Source: Amborella trichopoda
Taxonomy: Eukaryota > Streptophyta > Magnoliopsida > Amborellales > Amborellaceae
DNA: 64,000 nt
Direction: 5' to 3'
NCBI RefSeq assembly: GCF_000471905.2
Contig: NW_006498137.1
Location: 890,957 to 954,956 of the forward strand
Position 1 is the first letter of the stretch. Every line of letters begins with the position of its first letter. A program made the position numbers and the translations under genes. The notes under the pieces were generated by a model, which made no database searches, was not told the DNA's origin, and was given only the letters and a program-made list of their open reading frames with translations. Below are positions 1-10,830 of the stretch, one piece after another.

Positions 1-265
1 AATGGCATTAAAGTTCAGCCACTACTGGTCCTCTTGTGAATGATATGAGATTGCAAAGAATAACAGTTACATTAATTTCTTCATATGTCTGTGCTATTTT
101 ATCTTAGGCATATCAGGTGCAACATTAGGAATGTTCTGGCTTAATTGCTTTGATTTTGTACTTCTGGGTGGGCACATGGAAAAATTGCATATTTTAAGTT
201 TACTTGGCTTCTCATTGGACATTGTTTGTTATAGATACGTGTTTGTCTTCTTGCATCTTGTGCAG

Positions 266-1683
266 TTAGCACTGGCTGCTCTCCGGAGATCAAATGAGGT
301 ACACAAAGTTCTCGATTTCAAGAGGTTCTAAACTTCTTCCATATTTGCATGTTTCAAGTAAACCTTCTTAATTATGGTTATTTTGCTATCTGTCTTTTTC
401 CCCTTCTATATCATTTAGTTGGAATATTTCATATGTGGCTCTGAATTATGCAAACCCTTTGGCAGATACTTGGAGAGTCTTTGCTCTCAGCAAAATGGTG
501 CGCATACTAGTCACGAGCTAACCAAATGCCTGAGTGCCATTGATTCTGTGGTAATGGTTCTTATGATCAGATAATGTTTCTTGTTCCCTCTCGACTTCTT
601 GTCTTTAAATTACATTGAAAATTTGTTTGGAAAAATTTGAAGGACCTATTGATGCACTCTGAAACTACAGTCAAGGTATGGGAATATTTCTTGGATTTAT
701 CTTTTCAGAATCCAAAAAGCTTAAGGAAGCAACAATTTACCCTTTGCTGAAAGAAGGTTGCTCCTTTGGAGAATGTGCATATAGATAGCAAGTTGACTAC
801 CTCAGTGATATCTTAGCACTCCAAGGACCTCATCTGAAGTCTGAAGACCTATTAACAATGCCCATGATGCCTCACTTGCATCGCACCTTGCGAGAAGTCC
901 TAGAATCTGTTATTAGTAATACTACCCCAAATATTGCTAAAACTCCTTTGGATACTTGTTTAATTGAGCATGGGCATTTTAATAGGTCTTTGGAGTTGAA
1001 AACCCGAATGGAAGGAGATAGTAATAGAAGGGGATTCAGAGAGTGTAATCACACGGGTGATGAAGCAAATGGATCCCTCATGGAGATTGACTATTTTAGA
1101 TGAGATATTTGCAGAATTGTGTAATCTCCCTGTTTCACTTCACCACTCATGGAGGGGAACCAATGAGATAGCTGATCAATTGGCATAGGATGGAAACGAG
1201 AAGCCAGTGTGAGAGACTGACATGCATATGGCAAAATGCTACCCATAGTGTAGTTTTAGGACAGCTGTCTCTGCAAAATTGTGCAACATTTTTTCCTCGG
1301 TAACCTTCCTCCGGTCTCTCTGAATAAGTATTCCTGGGTAATCTTTCTTATTTGTTAATTGACCTCTTGGAAGTTACTTGAAGGTAGCTCTAGATTGAGT
1401 TGGTTTTTCTTTAGGACCTCATAATGCATTAGCAAACTCTAGGAAGTTATTTGAAGGCAGCCTATATTGAGTTGGTTCTTCTTTTGGACCTTATAATGCA
1501 TTGCCATTTTATCCATTTGAAGCCTTAGATTGACTTAAGTTCAAGTACAACCCTTGATGCAAGACCTCACTTGTCATAACTCCATGAAATAATTTGCTTG
1601 GTTTCATGGTTCTACACTGCCTTGACGGAGTCAACTAGCTGGTTGTTCTTGCTTCCATGCGCTTTATAGTCCCCATACTTCCT

Positions 1684-1722
<39 letters not shown>

Positions 1723-3971
1723 GCATGTCTGTCTAGCTTTGAAGAGACCAATCTATTAATCTGTCCCATATCCTGATAGAACTTTTCAGATGAGTTATAT
1801 GTTGGACCTGTAAAAGATCAGAACCAACAAAGCTTCAGTTCTAGGGCTGGGAATGGGTTGGGCATGACCCGACAATATACCCGGACCTGTCCAAGACCAC
1901 TCTACCCAGACCAGGATCTGATGGTTGGCCAGGGACCTGGACCTGACCCAGATCAGACCTGGGAATGCAAATTGGGTTGGGTCGACTCGACCCTGTCCGA
2001 TCCAATTGTCATCCACCATGGTGTGAAAGCGAAGACGTTTGTTTTTTAAAATTTAATTTCTTAGTTACATTGATTTATTTTGATTTTGAAATTATTAGAG
2101 ATAATTAATGTTAAATAGTTAAATTCAAGTGGAAGTTTTTGTTAAGCTTTTGGGGTAATGAAGTTAAATGTGATTTTATTAATTTGTATAAAATATTCAC
2201 TATAGTAATTATATAGGTATGTGTAAAATATTGTGTGTGTGTGCGCATGTTTTAGAGGGTACTATAAAAATGGGTCGGGTTGATCTGGACCCTCCCCGGA
2301 CCCGCTGGGTCCAGAAGTAAGACCCAGACCCGGAACCCACGGCAACCTGTTGGGTCGAACTGATCCGATTCCCAACCCCATTCAGTTCTTATCCTAGTAT
2401 CCTAGCAAGTTCTTATCCTAGTATTCTAGCAAGTCATAGATAGATGCATTACGTCTTTCAAATCTTAGTATAGGTTCAGTTCTGTTCATGACTGTTACAA
2501 AACACAAACTCTGATTGAACTCTTTGAGGGCTCGAGGCCAAGCCATGTGTGACAGACTCATCTGTCCAAAAAACCTAACTAGGGCAATTCTCATGTGCAT
2601 GATTTTGGGCTTGCGAGTCTAATTGGACTTGCGTGAGATTTCAAATTCTAGTTCATAGTCAGTCGTATTTTCTTATTATTCAGGAAAAATTATGTATATG
2701 CCCCTGCACCATATTTTCAAGGCATAATACTGCCGAATACTTATAAAATTACTCCTTATTTTTGCAGCTACCCTTGCCCCCCCCCCCAAAATAAGAAAGT
2801 GGCTTTATTTAAGATGAAAATACTCAGGTAGAAATTTTCTCTCCAAAAGTTTGATTTTGAAATTTTGGAGAGAAATATCTCAAAATTTCTAGAGAGGGAA
2901 ACTATCTCAAATTTCAAATATTTTGAGAAAGAAGCTATCTCAATTTTTAGAGAGAGAAACTCTCAAGTTTCAAGTGTTTAGAGAGAAACTATCTCAAACT
3001 TTTTAGAGAGAAACTTTCTAAAATTTCAAGTTTCAGAAAAACTCTCTAAAAATTTAAAAGCCTTGAGTGAGAAAATGAAAGGATGGAAAAGAATTGCGGT
3101 TCTATATATAGGAATATTTATAGTCCAAAATAAAGCTACTTTCTTCCTTGGGGTGATGGCTGCATTGTGTCATTTAAAAAAAAATTGGGGGGGAACTAAG
3201 TATAAAAAGTATGGTCCAAGGGGGCATACATAATTTTTCTTATAATTATGAGTTTCTAAGTGCTTCTTCTTTATTGATTTCTCTCAATTTCTTTTTGATA
3301 ATTAATTTTGGATTCATTTGACATAGGTGAGTACACTTAAAATCCCTGAAGCGAAGGATATGAGGCATGTAGACCGGAAGCTAAAGTTTTGCAGGAATCC
3401 GAGCTTGCAGGATGAGTAAGCTACTAATACAGAGAATCCTTGTTTTCTTCCGCATTTCGAGACTCGGCCAGTTCTACTCGGACTCGGCCGAGTGAATCAG
3501 ACTCGCCCTATGGATGGGGCGATTTTTTCCGAGTCTAGTGTACACAATTTTTTAGATGATGTATCTAATAACCTGCCAATTTAATATCTAACACTCAAGT
3601 AGTATGCTGGGTAGTACGCATATTTATTCCTCACAAGGGACTCACCTGAGTAAATTGGCTCAGCCAAGTGCTGAGTACCTTGGCCGAGTCGATTTTTTGA
3701 ACCTTGCTTCTACTTATTGCAGTAAATGTTGACTTACCTGGATTCTGACTGCACGAATGCTTGTTTTACAGGACCAAAAAGCGTGAAAAGAAATCAAAAC
3801 ACAAGTCCAAAAGAACTTTGAGCCAGATGCAAGAAGTTCCTCCGCCGTATGTGACTTATATATTGATTAGGTTCTTGCTTGTGCAAGTTGGACATGAGAG
3901 AGATAGAGAGAGAGAGAGATTCTCTGCTATGATTAACCTTTATGTCCATTTTTTTTCCTAATGAGTGGACT

Positions 3972-4006
<35 letters not shown>

Positions 4007-4340
4007 CTCTGCTATGATTAACCTTTGTCCATTTTTTTTCCTAATGAGTGGACTACTGAGAGAAAGAGAGAGAGAGAGAGCTTCTCAGCCATAATTAATT
4101 CCTTTATGTTCGTTGTTTTTTCAGTTGAGTGGACTCCTTAAGTTGGTATCTTAGATGAGCTTTTCAGGGTTTGGGAGATTATTGGTAAGCAAATTTGGGA
4201 AAATTCACTTCTTTGGAGTTCCGAATAGATGCATTTCTTTTTATTAGCATACTTCTTTTTATTAAAATAAAAGTTATTCGTGGAAGTTGCAACTGTATTC
4301 AGATATTTACATGCAGGCAAGTCCATATCTCCAGGAATGA
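266..4340 (+). CDS. 3' exons of an unrecognised plant gene (5' end outside window)
   Basis: Five exons can be placed by GT-AG borders and matching phase: 266-298, 419-550, 643-675, 3327-3415 and 3772-3850, with a short last piece 4317-4340 ending in TGA. The joined reading frame is open. Recognisable stretches are [11 protein letters not shown], then [15 protein letters not shown] and [17 protein letters not shown], then [19 protein letters not shown], then a basic lysine-rich tract ([13 protein letters not shown]) that looks like a nuclear localisation signal, then a short tail EVPPPYASPYLQE. I do not recognise the family; the basic tract suggests a nuclear protein, which is inference. The 2.65-kb intron between exons three and four is filled with transposon remains. 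Exons may be missing between them, although the phases fit directly. The first visible exon starts after a good acceptor, so more coding sequence lies left of the window. Confidence 0.5.
1000..1215 (+). pseudogene. L1-type LINE RNase H domain relic in an intron
   Basis: In one + frame the translation reads [11 protein letters not shown], then about thirty residues including [14 protein letters not shown], then [15 protein letters not shown] followed by a stop codon. The EGDS (acidic active-site residue) and the closing H..RG.NE.AD.LA pattern are those of the RNase H domain at the 3' end of plant L1 retrotransposons. The same domain is present in the larger LINE at 48864-55943, where the closing motif reads HISRTSNGLADQLAKDG. 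Only the end of the domain is recognisable and no poly-A tail is clear. It lies in the intron of the + strand gene and in the same direction. A decayed, 5'-truncated insertion is the simplest reading. Confidence 0.6.
1681..1719. repeat. (TC)n microsatellite
   Basis: An uninterrupted TC dinucleotide run of about 35 bases lies inside the intron of the + strand gene. Confidence 0.9.
1841..2380. mobile_element. GGGTCGGGT-type non-autonomous element, probably hAT-like
   Basis: The left end begins TAGGGCTGGGAATGGGTTGG and continues with many alternating GGGTCGGGT/ACCCGACCC words. The right end closes with the complementary type of sequence (GATCCGATTCCCAACCCCA). Such short elements with Asp/Gly-codon-like GGGTC/GACCC ends are frequent in plant genomes and are usually classed with non-autonomous hAT elements; that class is from general knowledge. 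The interior (2040-2270) is AT-rich with a TGTG run. No clean target duplication was found. Apparent open frames inside it are by-products of the GGGTC repeats. Confidence 0.4.
2682..3241. mobile_element. Terminal-inverted-repeat element (MITE or MULE-like)
   Basis: The left end reads GGAAAAATTATGTATATGCC and the reverse complement of the right end reads AGAAAAATTATGTATGCCCC, so the two ends are inverted copies. The similarity continues through CACCATATTTT / GACCATACTTTT and into homopolymeric C and G runs near both ends. The middle (2820-3070) is a series of imperfect CTCTCTAAA...TTTCAAG words. The ends resemble those of the Pack-MULE at 24965-26331 (GGAAAAATTACG). I could not find a convincing 9-bp target duplication. 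It sits in the intron of the flanking gene. Confidence 0.5.
3911..4080. repeat. Duplicated segment with GA microsatellites
   Basis: A segment of roughly 100 bp (GA run, then GATTCTCTGCTATGATTAACC, then TCCATTTTTTTTCCTAATGAGTGGACTACTG) occurs twice in tandem, and a third partial copy follows at 4060-4140. It lies in the last intron of the + strand gene. Confidence 0.7.
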
Positions 4341-5119
4341 AGCTTAATTATGATCAGGTTGTACTTTGGTGGTCACTATCTCAAGCTTCCTGCCCGATTG
4401 AAAGTTGCATTTTTGACTTCGCATATTTGTATCCTGGAAGATTAACCTCGACTTTCATTTGCTTAGTATGATGCATTTGGTTTTGTATTTCCTGGGTTTA
4501 ACAGGGCAAGTATTCTCTTACTGGTTCGTTTCTCTTATATTCTAGCAAATGTAATGGAAATTACAGTAGAAGTTACAGTTACTTCAAGGTTTCCTTATTC
4601 TCTTCCTTTTATTTTCTCTTTTTATTTGTTAACAAATAACATAATGTGTAACCAGGAATGATAAAAAGGTATTTAGAGATGAGGAAGGACCTAATTTTGC
4701 ACATAGGGCCAGGAGAGAGAGAGATCCCAGTAGCAATTAATGGGGGCATCTTCCCATAATACACCATTTCCGCATCTTCATATCCTTCCTCATCCTCGTG
4801 AGTTCTTTGGAACCATTAGGAGTGAGCAAATTAGGAGCAAAAGGAGGAGGTGCTTGAGTAGGCTGGGTAGGCCTTGATTTGGACGGGTCTCCCTTCGACT
4901 TTCCCCTTTGAATTAAGGCTACGTGGCTAATTTGATACTTGGCTAATTTGAATCAAACTGGGCTTCAACCTTGCATCCTCGGCTTGGCTGCTATTTATGG
5001 CTATGATGTCCTCATCTTCAGAGCCCCTGTCATGAACCGAATGGGGCTTGACATCAGTGAAGAAGTCATAAAAAGCATACTCCTTCGCTTTTATTCGTGT
5101 TAGAATTTGCTTTTATTGG
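4341..5119. other. Region without a recognisable gene
   Basis: This stretch holds the probable 3' untranslated region of the + strand gene followed by unassigned sequence. The words GTTAGAATTTG and CTTTTATT occur twice just left of the LTR (5098-5130), which may reflect slippage or a partial duplication at the insertion edge. Confidence 0.4.
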
Positions 5120-5520
5120 TGTTAGAATTTGTGGGAGCATAACATTGAATGGTGAGTGGAGATAGAAGAAGAGAGAATACAATGAAGATAGAAGAAGAGA
5201 CCACAACATTTACGTGGTTCAGGTCGAAGCTTTACGTTCACGAAGTTAAAACCCAACTGGCTATATTTTCGTTCTTTTGGATGAATGTTTACATCAATCA
5301 GTATTTCAATATATAGAAGATATTTATACAATTATAGGAGAAATATGATATGATTTTGGGAGAAAAAAAGTAAGTAGGAGGTTTTATCACTAAATTAACT
5401 TGACGACCAGTAATTTTGATTTGATTTCTTCTTATTTTTTAGATATCTAACAAGAGATATATATTTATACATCCATAATGATGTATATCAATATGAACTC
5501 GAGATATCCATATATTAACG
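5120..5520 (-). repeat. 3' LTR of the SKIP-carrying element
   Basis: It shares with the 5' LTR the segments TAGAATT(T/C)GTG(G/A)GAGCAT, ACAACATTTACGTGGT, and ATACATCCATAATGATG followed by TATATCAATATGAACTC-type sequence, in the same order. The inner edge is degenerate (AACG instead of AACA). A purine-rich tract lies just inside it. Confidence 0.75.
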
Positions 5521-5529
5521 TTCTTTTTT

Positions 5530-5817
5530 AAACTCAAGATGCTTAGCTGTTGGAGTTTGAACAATACTAAGTTGTCAAAAAAAACGAGTAGTGATTAAAT
5601 CCGAGTAGTGATTAAATGCATTATAAATTTCATAGGTTACCATGGTCTTTCAAGAAAGAACTTTTCTTGGGTTTAAACTCGAGATGCTTAGCTGCTGGAG
5701 TTTGAACAATACTAAGTTGTCAAAAAAATGAGTAGTGATTAAATCCGAGTAGTGATTAAATCTATTATAAATTTTACAGGTTATCATGGTCTTTCAAAAA
5801 GAACCTTTCTTGGGCTC
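5530..5817. repeat. 144-bp tandem duplication inside the LTR element
   Basis: The unit starts AAACTC(A/G)AGATGCTTAGCTG at 5530 and again at 5674. Both copies contain two smaller repeats of GAGTAGTGATTAAATC and run into a CTTTCTTGGG(C/T) word. Confidence 0.85.
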
Positions 5818-6460
5818 TCTACTTTCTTCTAAAGACTTTCTCTTTCTAGGGTTTTCCAATAAACAATATTTCTTAGGGCTCTTTAATTTTTTCTAGAGAC
5901 TTTTTCTCTCTAGGGTCTTCCAAGAAACAACTTTTTTTTGGGCCTCTAGAGTCTTCCAAGAAACAATATTTATTGGGCTCTCTATTTTCTTTTAGAGACT
6001 TTTTTTTAGGATTTTTTTCTCTCAGATACTTCTTTTTTTTCTCTAAAGGTTCTATTTTTCTAAAAGAAAATGATTTTTCTCTCTCTTCTTCTAGATCTTT
6101 TTTTCTCTCTTCTTCTTCGGGATCTTTCCTTCTCTCTTTTTCTTCTCCCTATGGGAAAATGATGACTTTCTCTCTCCTTTTTTCTTTCTCTACTCAGTGT
6201 ATTTTTTTCAATGCACCAAGAAAAAACAACAGGCCATTGGAATATCCGGGATCGAATAACGAAAAACTCGATCATCACATAAGATGGGGTAACGGAAAAC
6301 TTTATCATAAAAAATGATCAAGTAACAGAAAACTTGATCATCATCTAAGATCGAGAAATTTTATCGTCATACAGGATGAAGTAACGAAAAACTCTATCAT
6401 CAAATATAATTAAATAATAAAAAATTTGATCATCACACATTATCGATAAATTCGATCATC
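5818..6460. repeat. CT-rich tract and GATCATCA minisatellite
   Basis: From 5818 to 6200 there are repeats of a CTTTCTAGGGTCTTCCAAGAAACAA type in a strongly CT-rich sequence. From 6245 to 6460 degenerate 30-40-bp units with GTAACG(A/G)AAAACT and GATCATCA follow. Long open frames here are low-complexity artefacts. Confidence 0.6.
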
Positions 6461-7784
6461 AAACATGAGGCATTTAAAAAAGCCAACTGAAATCAGCGCT
6501 TATATTAAAGACGAAGTCATTCATCTCAACTCTATTTCTCTTCTACTCTCCCACTCAAGTTGGGTGTGGATACGAAATAACACCCAACTTGCAGTATACC
6601 TCTTTTTTTTTATATTTATTGAGATCTCTAACCCTCTAGAGGAAATGAAGAGATTCACAAGAGAAGAAGAACCTAGGCAACCCCACCAATAGCAATTGAA
6701 GCCGATCCTTCTTCTCTCTCTGTCGATAGCAGACCGATAGATCTTTCCTGTGGTAATGTTGTTATCTCGATGTAAGCGTTTCATTCAAGAAACGTTCATA
6801 ATTTCCAAGATCCAGTTTGACCTCTCCACGATCATCAAGAACAAAGACTTCACCGTGCTCGAAAGGAGTCATGGTTCCAGCATCTGTATTTAAATATGGA
6901 TCTATTTTAATGGAGGTTACACGCCACATGCTTTAAGCACTACGCCAACACTACTGGCTGTCACACCCTTTCCAAGCTCGCTCACGACTCCCGTACTTCA
7001 TCCTCTCACTCTTCTAAGAGAGCTCTCTCTCTCTCTCTCTTCTTTCTCTCTCTACTGTGTTGAAACGCTAGAGAGTTCTTTGTCACAGCTGAAGCATGAC
7101 GGAATGGGTCCCTTTCTCTCTCTTGAATTGAACTCTCTCTCTCTCTAAACAGTACCACTGAATGAAGGGTTTGTCTCTGCTTCTCTCTCTCTCTAAACTC
7201 TAAAGTCTAACAATAGCAATGGAAACAGGGGTTTATATCTTCTCCCTTGTTTAAGATCACTCTCTTTCTCTCTCTCAAAATAGCACCAATAAAAGGGGGG
7301 CTTTTATTTTTCTTCTCTCCAACAACCCAACTGGGAGCAAGAACTTCTCGCTCTCTCTATCTCATTGCTTGATCTCGTCGGAATCTGACCATAACTTGCT
7401 GGAAAAATATCCAGCCAAAGGATTCCGGCACTAGAATACCCAATCCACAACCACTATTTACCATTCCCATCCTTTCTCTCAAAGATATGGGCAAGGAATT
7501 CCCATATCGTATCAATCATAATCAATTTTTGTCAATTGCAGCAATGGCAGAGAGCAGGTATACTGGATAGAATATTTCCAAAAACTCTATTTTTCTCTCT
7601 TTTGATGATGGAGTTTTTGCCAATCAAACTCTCTTTTTGTCTCTCTCTCTACTCTTCTGAGATTTTCTTTTACCCTATTCAAATTTCCCCTTCTCGCACT
7701 TCCATGAAAAGATGGGGTACCCTCCTCGGCCCCCATCAATTTGACCTTTTATCTAAGGCGGCAACTAAATGCCCTGCTCCAGTC

Positions 7785-8318
7785 CTCTTCTGACCTTGCT
7801 TTCTGAATTCTTCTCGTTGAGAAAGAGCTCCCTTTGTATCTTGGGCCTCATCTCTGCAGTCCTCTCTGTGTCGTATTTGCTATTTCTTCTTCTTCTTCAT
7901 CCTTCTTTTTCTCATCATTCATCAACTTTGGGAGCAAGTCTTTGTGTTGCGAATAGACAATCTTGGATGAATTCTTATTTTGTTTGACTATGGCATCGAA
8001 CGCAACATTACCATGTGCATCTACAGGGAGGGGAAGCATTTTGAGTCTCTCTTCTCTTCTTTTTCGGGCCATACCTAGTGGATACTAGGCGATGTAGATC
8101 TCAGGAAAGGCCACACCATCTCTAAAATCTTCAGGTTTTCGAGGAACAAAACCAGCTCGTTTCCCATAAGGAGAGATGGATTTGGCTTTGGAAGCTGAAT
8201 TAATACTGGATTTTGCAGGGTCAATGAAGCGATCTTTGAACCATGGCTCTGATGAGAAGTCGTAGACACCAGTGGTTGCTGACTTTGGATGGGGAAGAAG
8301 TTCCTTCAAGGTTGCCAT
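7785..8318 (-). pseudogene. SKIP: SKIP (SNW-domain spliceosome/transcription factor) fragment captured by an LTR element
   Basis: Starting at an ATG (8318) the - strand frame reads MATLKELLPHPKSATTGVYD, then SEPWFKDRF, GFVPRKPEDF, FPEIYIA, a TAG stop (8085-8087), YPLGM, VDAHGNVAFDAIVKQN and KIVYSQHKDLLPK. This is the order and wording of the N-terminal part of plant SKIP/SNW proteins, which join the activated spliceosome and also act in transcription. The stop falls where SKIP has a conserved glutamine, a single-base CAG-to-TAG change. Near 7862 the match jumps, with a frame change, to a sequence like MRPKIQRELFLNEK and then KARSEE, which fits the C-terminal coiled region of SKIP. The central SNW domain is therefore missing. 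No intron is visible in the copied part. It lies in transcriptional sense inside the retrotransposon, as expected for transduced mRNA. Confidence 0.8.
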
Positions 8319-8436
8319 ACCAGGCAACGAAACTTACCAACCAAGAAGAATAACAAAGAGGATTAAATACAATCGATGGGATTTGAGGTGCTTCGATGGC
8401 GGTAGGCTTTCGGTAGGCTCGTGATGAATAATCTCG

Positions 8437-8667
8437 TTCTGATATCATGTTAGAATTTATGGGGTAGGCTCAAAGTAGGCCTTCGGTAGGCTCGAGACGA
8501 AGAATCCCGTTCTGATACCATGTTAGAATTCGTGAGAGCATACATGAAAGAAGAGAACACAACATTTACGTGGTGATTTACGTTCTGATACCATGTTAGA
8601 AATTTATGGGGTAGGCTCGAGGCAGGCTTTCGATAGGCTCGAGACGAAGAATCTCGTTCTGATACCA
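8437..8667 (-). repeat. Four primer-binding-site/LTR-end copies in series
   Basis: The word TTCTGAT(A/T)CCA followed directly by TGTTAGAA occurs with its edge at 8447, 8520, 8593 and 8667; the first copy has TTCTGATATCA. On the - strand each is an LTR end plus the Met-tRNA primer site. Between them are copies of a GGTAGGCTCGAGACGAAGAATC(T/C)CGTTC unit and pieces of the LTR body. Repeated template switching during reverse transcription, or unequal recombination, could produce this. Confidence 0.75.
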
Positions 8668-9100
8668 TGTTAGAATTCGTGAGAGCATACATGTACAGGC
8701 ATCAAATGGAGAATGGAGAATGGAGAATGGAGAAGAAGAGAACACAATATTTACGTGATGAGAAGAAGAAAACACAATATTTACATAGTAGTTCAAGCCG
8801 TGGTGGTTTAAGCCGTGGAGGTTTACATGGTGGCTCAAGAGAACATAATATTTACATGGTGATTTACGTAGTGGTGCCATGATGGTTTACATGGTGGTTC
8901 AAGAGAACACAATATTTACGTAGTGGTTGTGATTTACGTGGTGATTTACGTAATGGTTGTGATTTACGTAGTGGTTCAAGCCGTATGACTAAATAACTTT
9001 GAATTTTTTATCTTCTAGATACCTAATCTTATCAAAAAAAATATATACGTATACATCCATAATGATGCATATATAAACTAGATATATTCATATTCTAACA
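8668..9100 (-). repeat. 5' LTR of the SKIP-carrying element
   Basis: This 433-bp repeat starts at TGTTAGAATTC next to the primer binding site complement and ends at TTCTAACA. It contains internal degenerate repeats of TTTACGT(A/G)GTGGTT and AACACAATATTTACGT (8740-8990), which make it longer in the middle than the 3' LTR. Confidence 0.75.
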
Positions 9101-10700
9101 ATTAAAAGGTGGCTTTCGTGCCCATGATTCTTATAAGAAATGGGCAATCAATTGCAGAATGGGTGGGGTTCAGATGTTGCATCTTCGGGAAATATGGGCC
9201 GATCCCCTCTATACATAATGGACAAAAACCCCCACATTGATATGGATTGATTCTTGAATATAGTTTCTTCTCCTCGGCGTGTGATAGATATTGTGTACTG
9301 GCTAGGCCAAAGCAAACGACCTGTTCGCCATCTTATGAGCCATGAAGATATGCTCTAGCATTATAATCCCCATGAGAATTGAGGAGCCAAAACTTTTAAA
9401 GGAAGATGACCAATTGGGATGTTAGATATGTCCTCTTCCCTATCTATTGGATCAGGAACCTCGGCGGTTTTCATAACACCTCTTGCTTCCCATTCATCTC
9501 TAGCTTGGAAGGTTCTTTCAGGCTTATTTGGTTTCTTGGAAATGGGTATCCGTTGTTTGAATAGCATATGATAAGAAACCTGAAAGATACCTCAACTGTT
9601 TGGATTGTATTAATATTATTGTATTACATAATATACTGTTGGATTGTATTAATTAATTATAAACATATTATGTATTTATTGTACTTATAGAACAAGAGGG
9701 GAGATGAAGAGGTAAAGCGAAACTGCTATTCACAAAGAGAAAACTTGGCCTGTGGAATTTTGAAAGGAAACTCCTATATTCTTTTGTTCGTAACTCATCA
9801 TTAAGAGTTGACGTTAAGCTAGTGAAAAAAGTATGTAAAGAGACCATTTATTTTTAATACAATGAGGTCATAATCATTATTATCTATCCAATTTGACATT
9901 GATAGCTAGGAGTAACTGTAATTTCCTTGTAAGAAAGATAAATGATCTCATAGTATACAATCCCGTAGTAAAAGTGTTTTTATATCAATTGCTAGCTGCT
10001 CGCGCTTAGAGCCGAATTCATGAGAAATCCATTTATGTACTCTTGAAATAGCGATGTTTTATGTCTGAAGTTTATGTATCACGCACCTATAGAGTTTTGA
10101 AGATCTACGCGCTTTGTCCTATCTATCAGAAGTGGAGTTATTAAAGGATGAAGATTCTATAGGGCTTAGGCTTTATGACAACAAAATTAAGCATTACATC
10201 AAATAGCACTTTTGGCAATGGAAATATCTATGATGGATCTAAATAGATTTCCAACACTGAAAATAAAGTTGAAATTAAAAAATTAGTATAGATCTTGCAG
10301 ATCTATGAAGACTTAATTTTAGGGTGAAATGAACAATCTAAATAATTTGCTACAATATACATATTTTTAGAGCTTAAAATTCTACTTTACTTCACAACTA
10401 ATATGTTCAAGCTGAGATGATCGATGTAAAGGTTGTCCGATGCTTGAATTATAATTTTTGATGATTTATAAAGTGAAACTTTACTTATTTTGACAAGGCT
10501 TCAGCACTATCAAGCCATATTTCTTTATTAAAAGTGGGGAACAGATATCTCACAGGAAGTCAATATACCGACGATGTTTGAAATGGGTTTGATGCTGAAC
10601 TTCTCGCCAAGACGCTAATCACTTAGGTGGGACAAACAACTAAACATGCTACAAATCAATGTTATTAAAACCAGACCGAACTTGCAGTTAAACCGGTAGA
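9101..10700. other. Spacer without a recognisable gene
   Basis: A 68-codon open frame on the - strand (9361-9567) has no recognised motif and no visible exon borders. At 9865-9965 there is a segment similar to 27480-27590 (see the dispersed repeat entry). The rest is AT-rich and unassigned. Confidence 0.5.
9865..9965. repeat. Dispersed repeat, copy 1
   Basis: It shares CCAATTTGACAT...TAGGAGTAA, then GATAAATG(A/G)TCTCATA(G/A)TATACAATCCC with 27480-27590. It is probably part of a small non-autonomous DNA element; the class is not determined. Confidence 0.5.
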
Positions 10701-10717
10701 ACCAATTATAGGAAAAT

Positions 10718-10830
10718 AGCTCAGGCTTAATTGGTTAGCGCTTGACGATTTACAATTCTACGTCCTAGGTTCAATTCCTATCAAGGTAGGGGCTCTCTCC
10801 CCACTGACTCACAAAAAAAAAGAAAAAAGA
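10718..10830 (+). mobile_element. tRNA-derived SINE
   Basis: The segment has TAGCTCAGGCTTAATTGGTTAGCG, which fits a polymerase III A box, and then 45 bases later GGTTCAATTCCTATC, which fits a B box (GGTTCRANNCC). A short body and an A-rich tail with interspersed G follow (AAAAAAAAAGAAAAAAG, and again further on). This is the layout of a plant SINE. The tRNA part does not fold as an intact tRNA gene by eye, so a true tRNA gene is unlikely. Confidence 0.6.

Larger units (their letters stand above)
5120..9100 (-). mobile_element. LTR retrotransposon without gag-pol, carrying a SKIP gene fragment
   Basis: Two related long terminal repeats, 5120-5520 and 8668-9100, bound a 3.1-kb interior. Read on the - strand, each LTR begins TGTTAGAAT or similar and ends in CTAACA. 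The right-hand (5') LTR is followed at once by TGGTATCAGAA, a perfect-type initiator-Met tRNA primer binding site. A purine run (AAAAAAGAA) precedes the left-hand (3') LTR. The interior holds a 144-bp direct duplication (5530-5817), CT-rich tracts, a GATCATCA repeat (6250-6460) and a decayed SKIP fragment in the same direction (7785-8318). No protease, integrase or reverse transcriptase is visible, so it must have moved with enzymes from elsewhere. Flanking 5-mers (ATTGG and ATTAA) do not match well. The tRNA-Met primer site suggests Ty1/copia affinity, but that is inference. Confidence 0.75.

Noticed and set aside
858-1103. 81-codon + strand open frame
   Set aside because: It runs through the LINE RNase H relic in a different frame; the RNase H motifs are in the other frame.
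1795-2049. Open frames on both strands
   Set aside because: Produced by the GGGTC/GACCC words of a non-coding element.
5973-6317. 114-codon frame of F/S/L-rich composition and its reverse
   Set aside because: CT-rich low complexity inside the LTR element.
8596-8880. 94-codon - strand open frame
   Set aside because: Lies across the 5' LTR internal repeats and leader; no gag motif.
10718-10790. Genuine tRNA gene
   Set aside because: A and B boxes are present, but stems do not pair convincingly by eye and an A-rich tail follows; a SINE explains it better.
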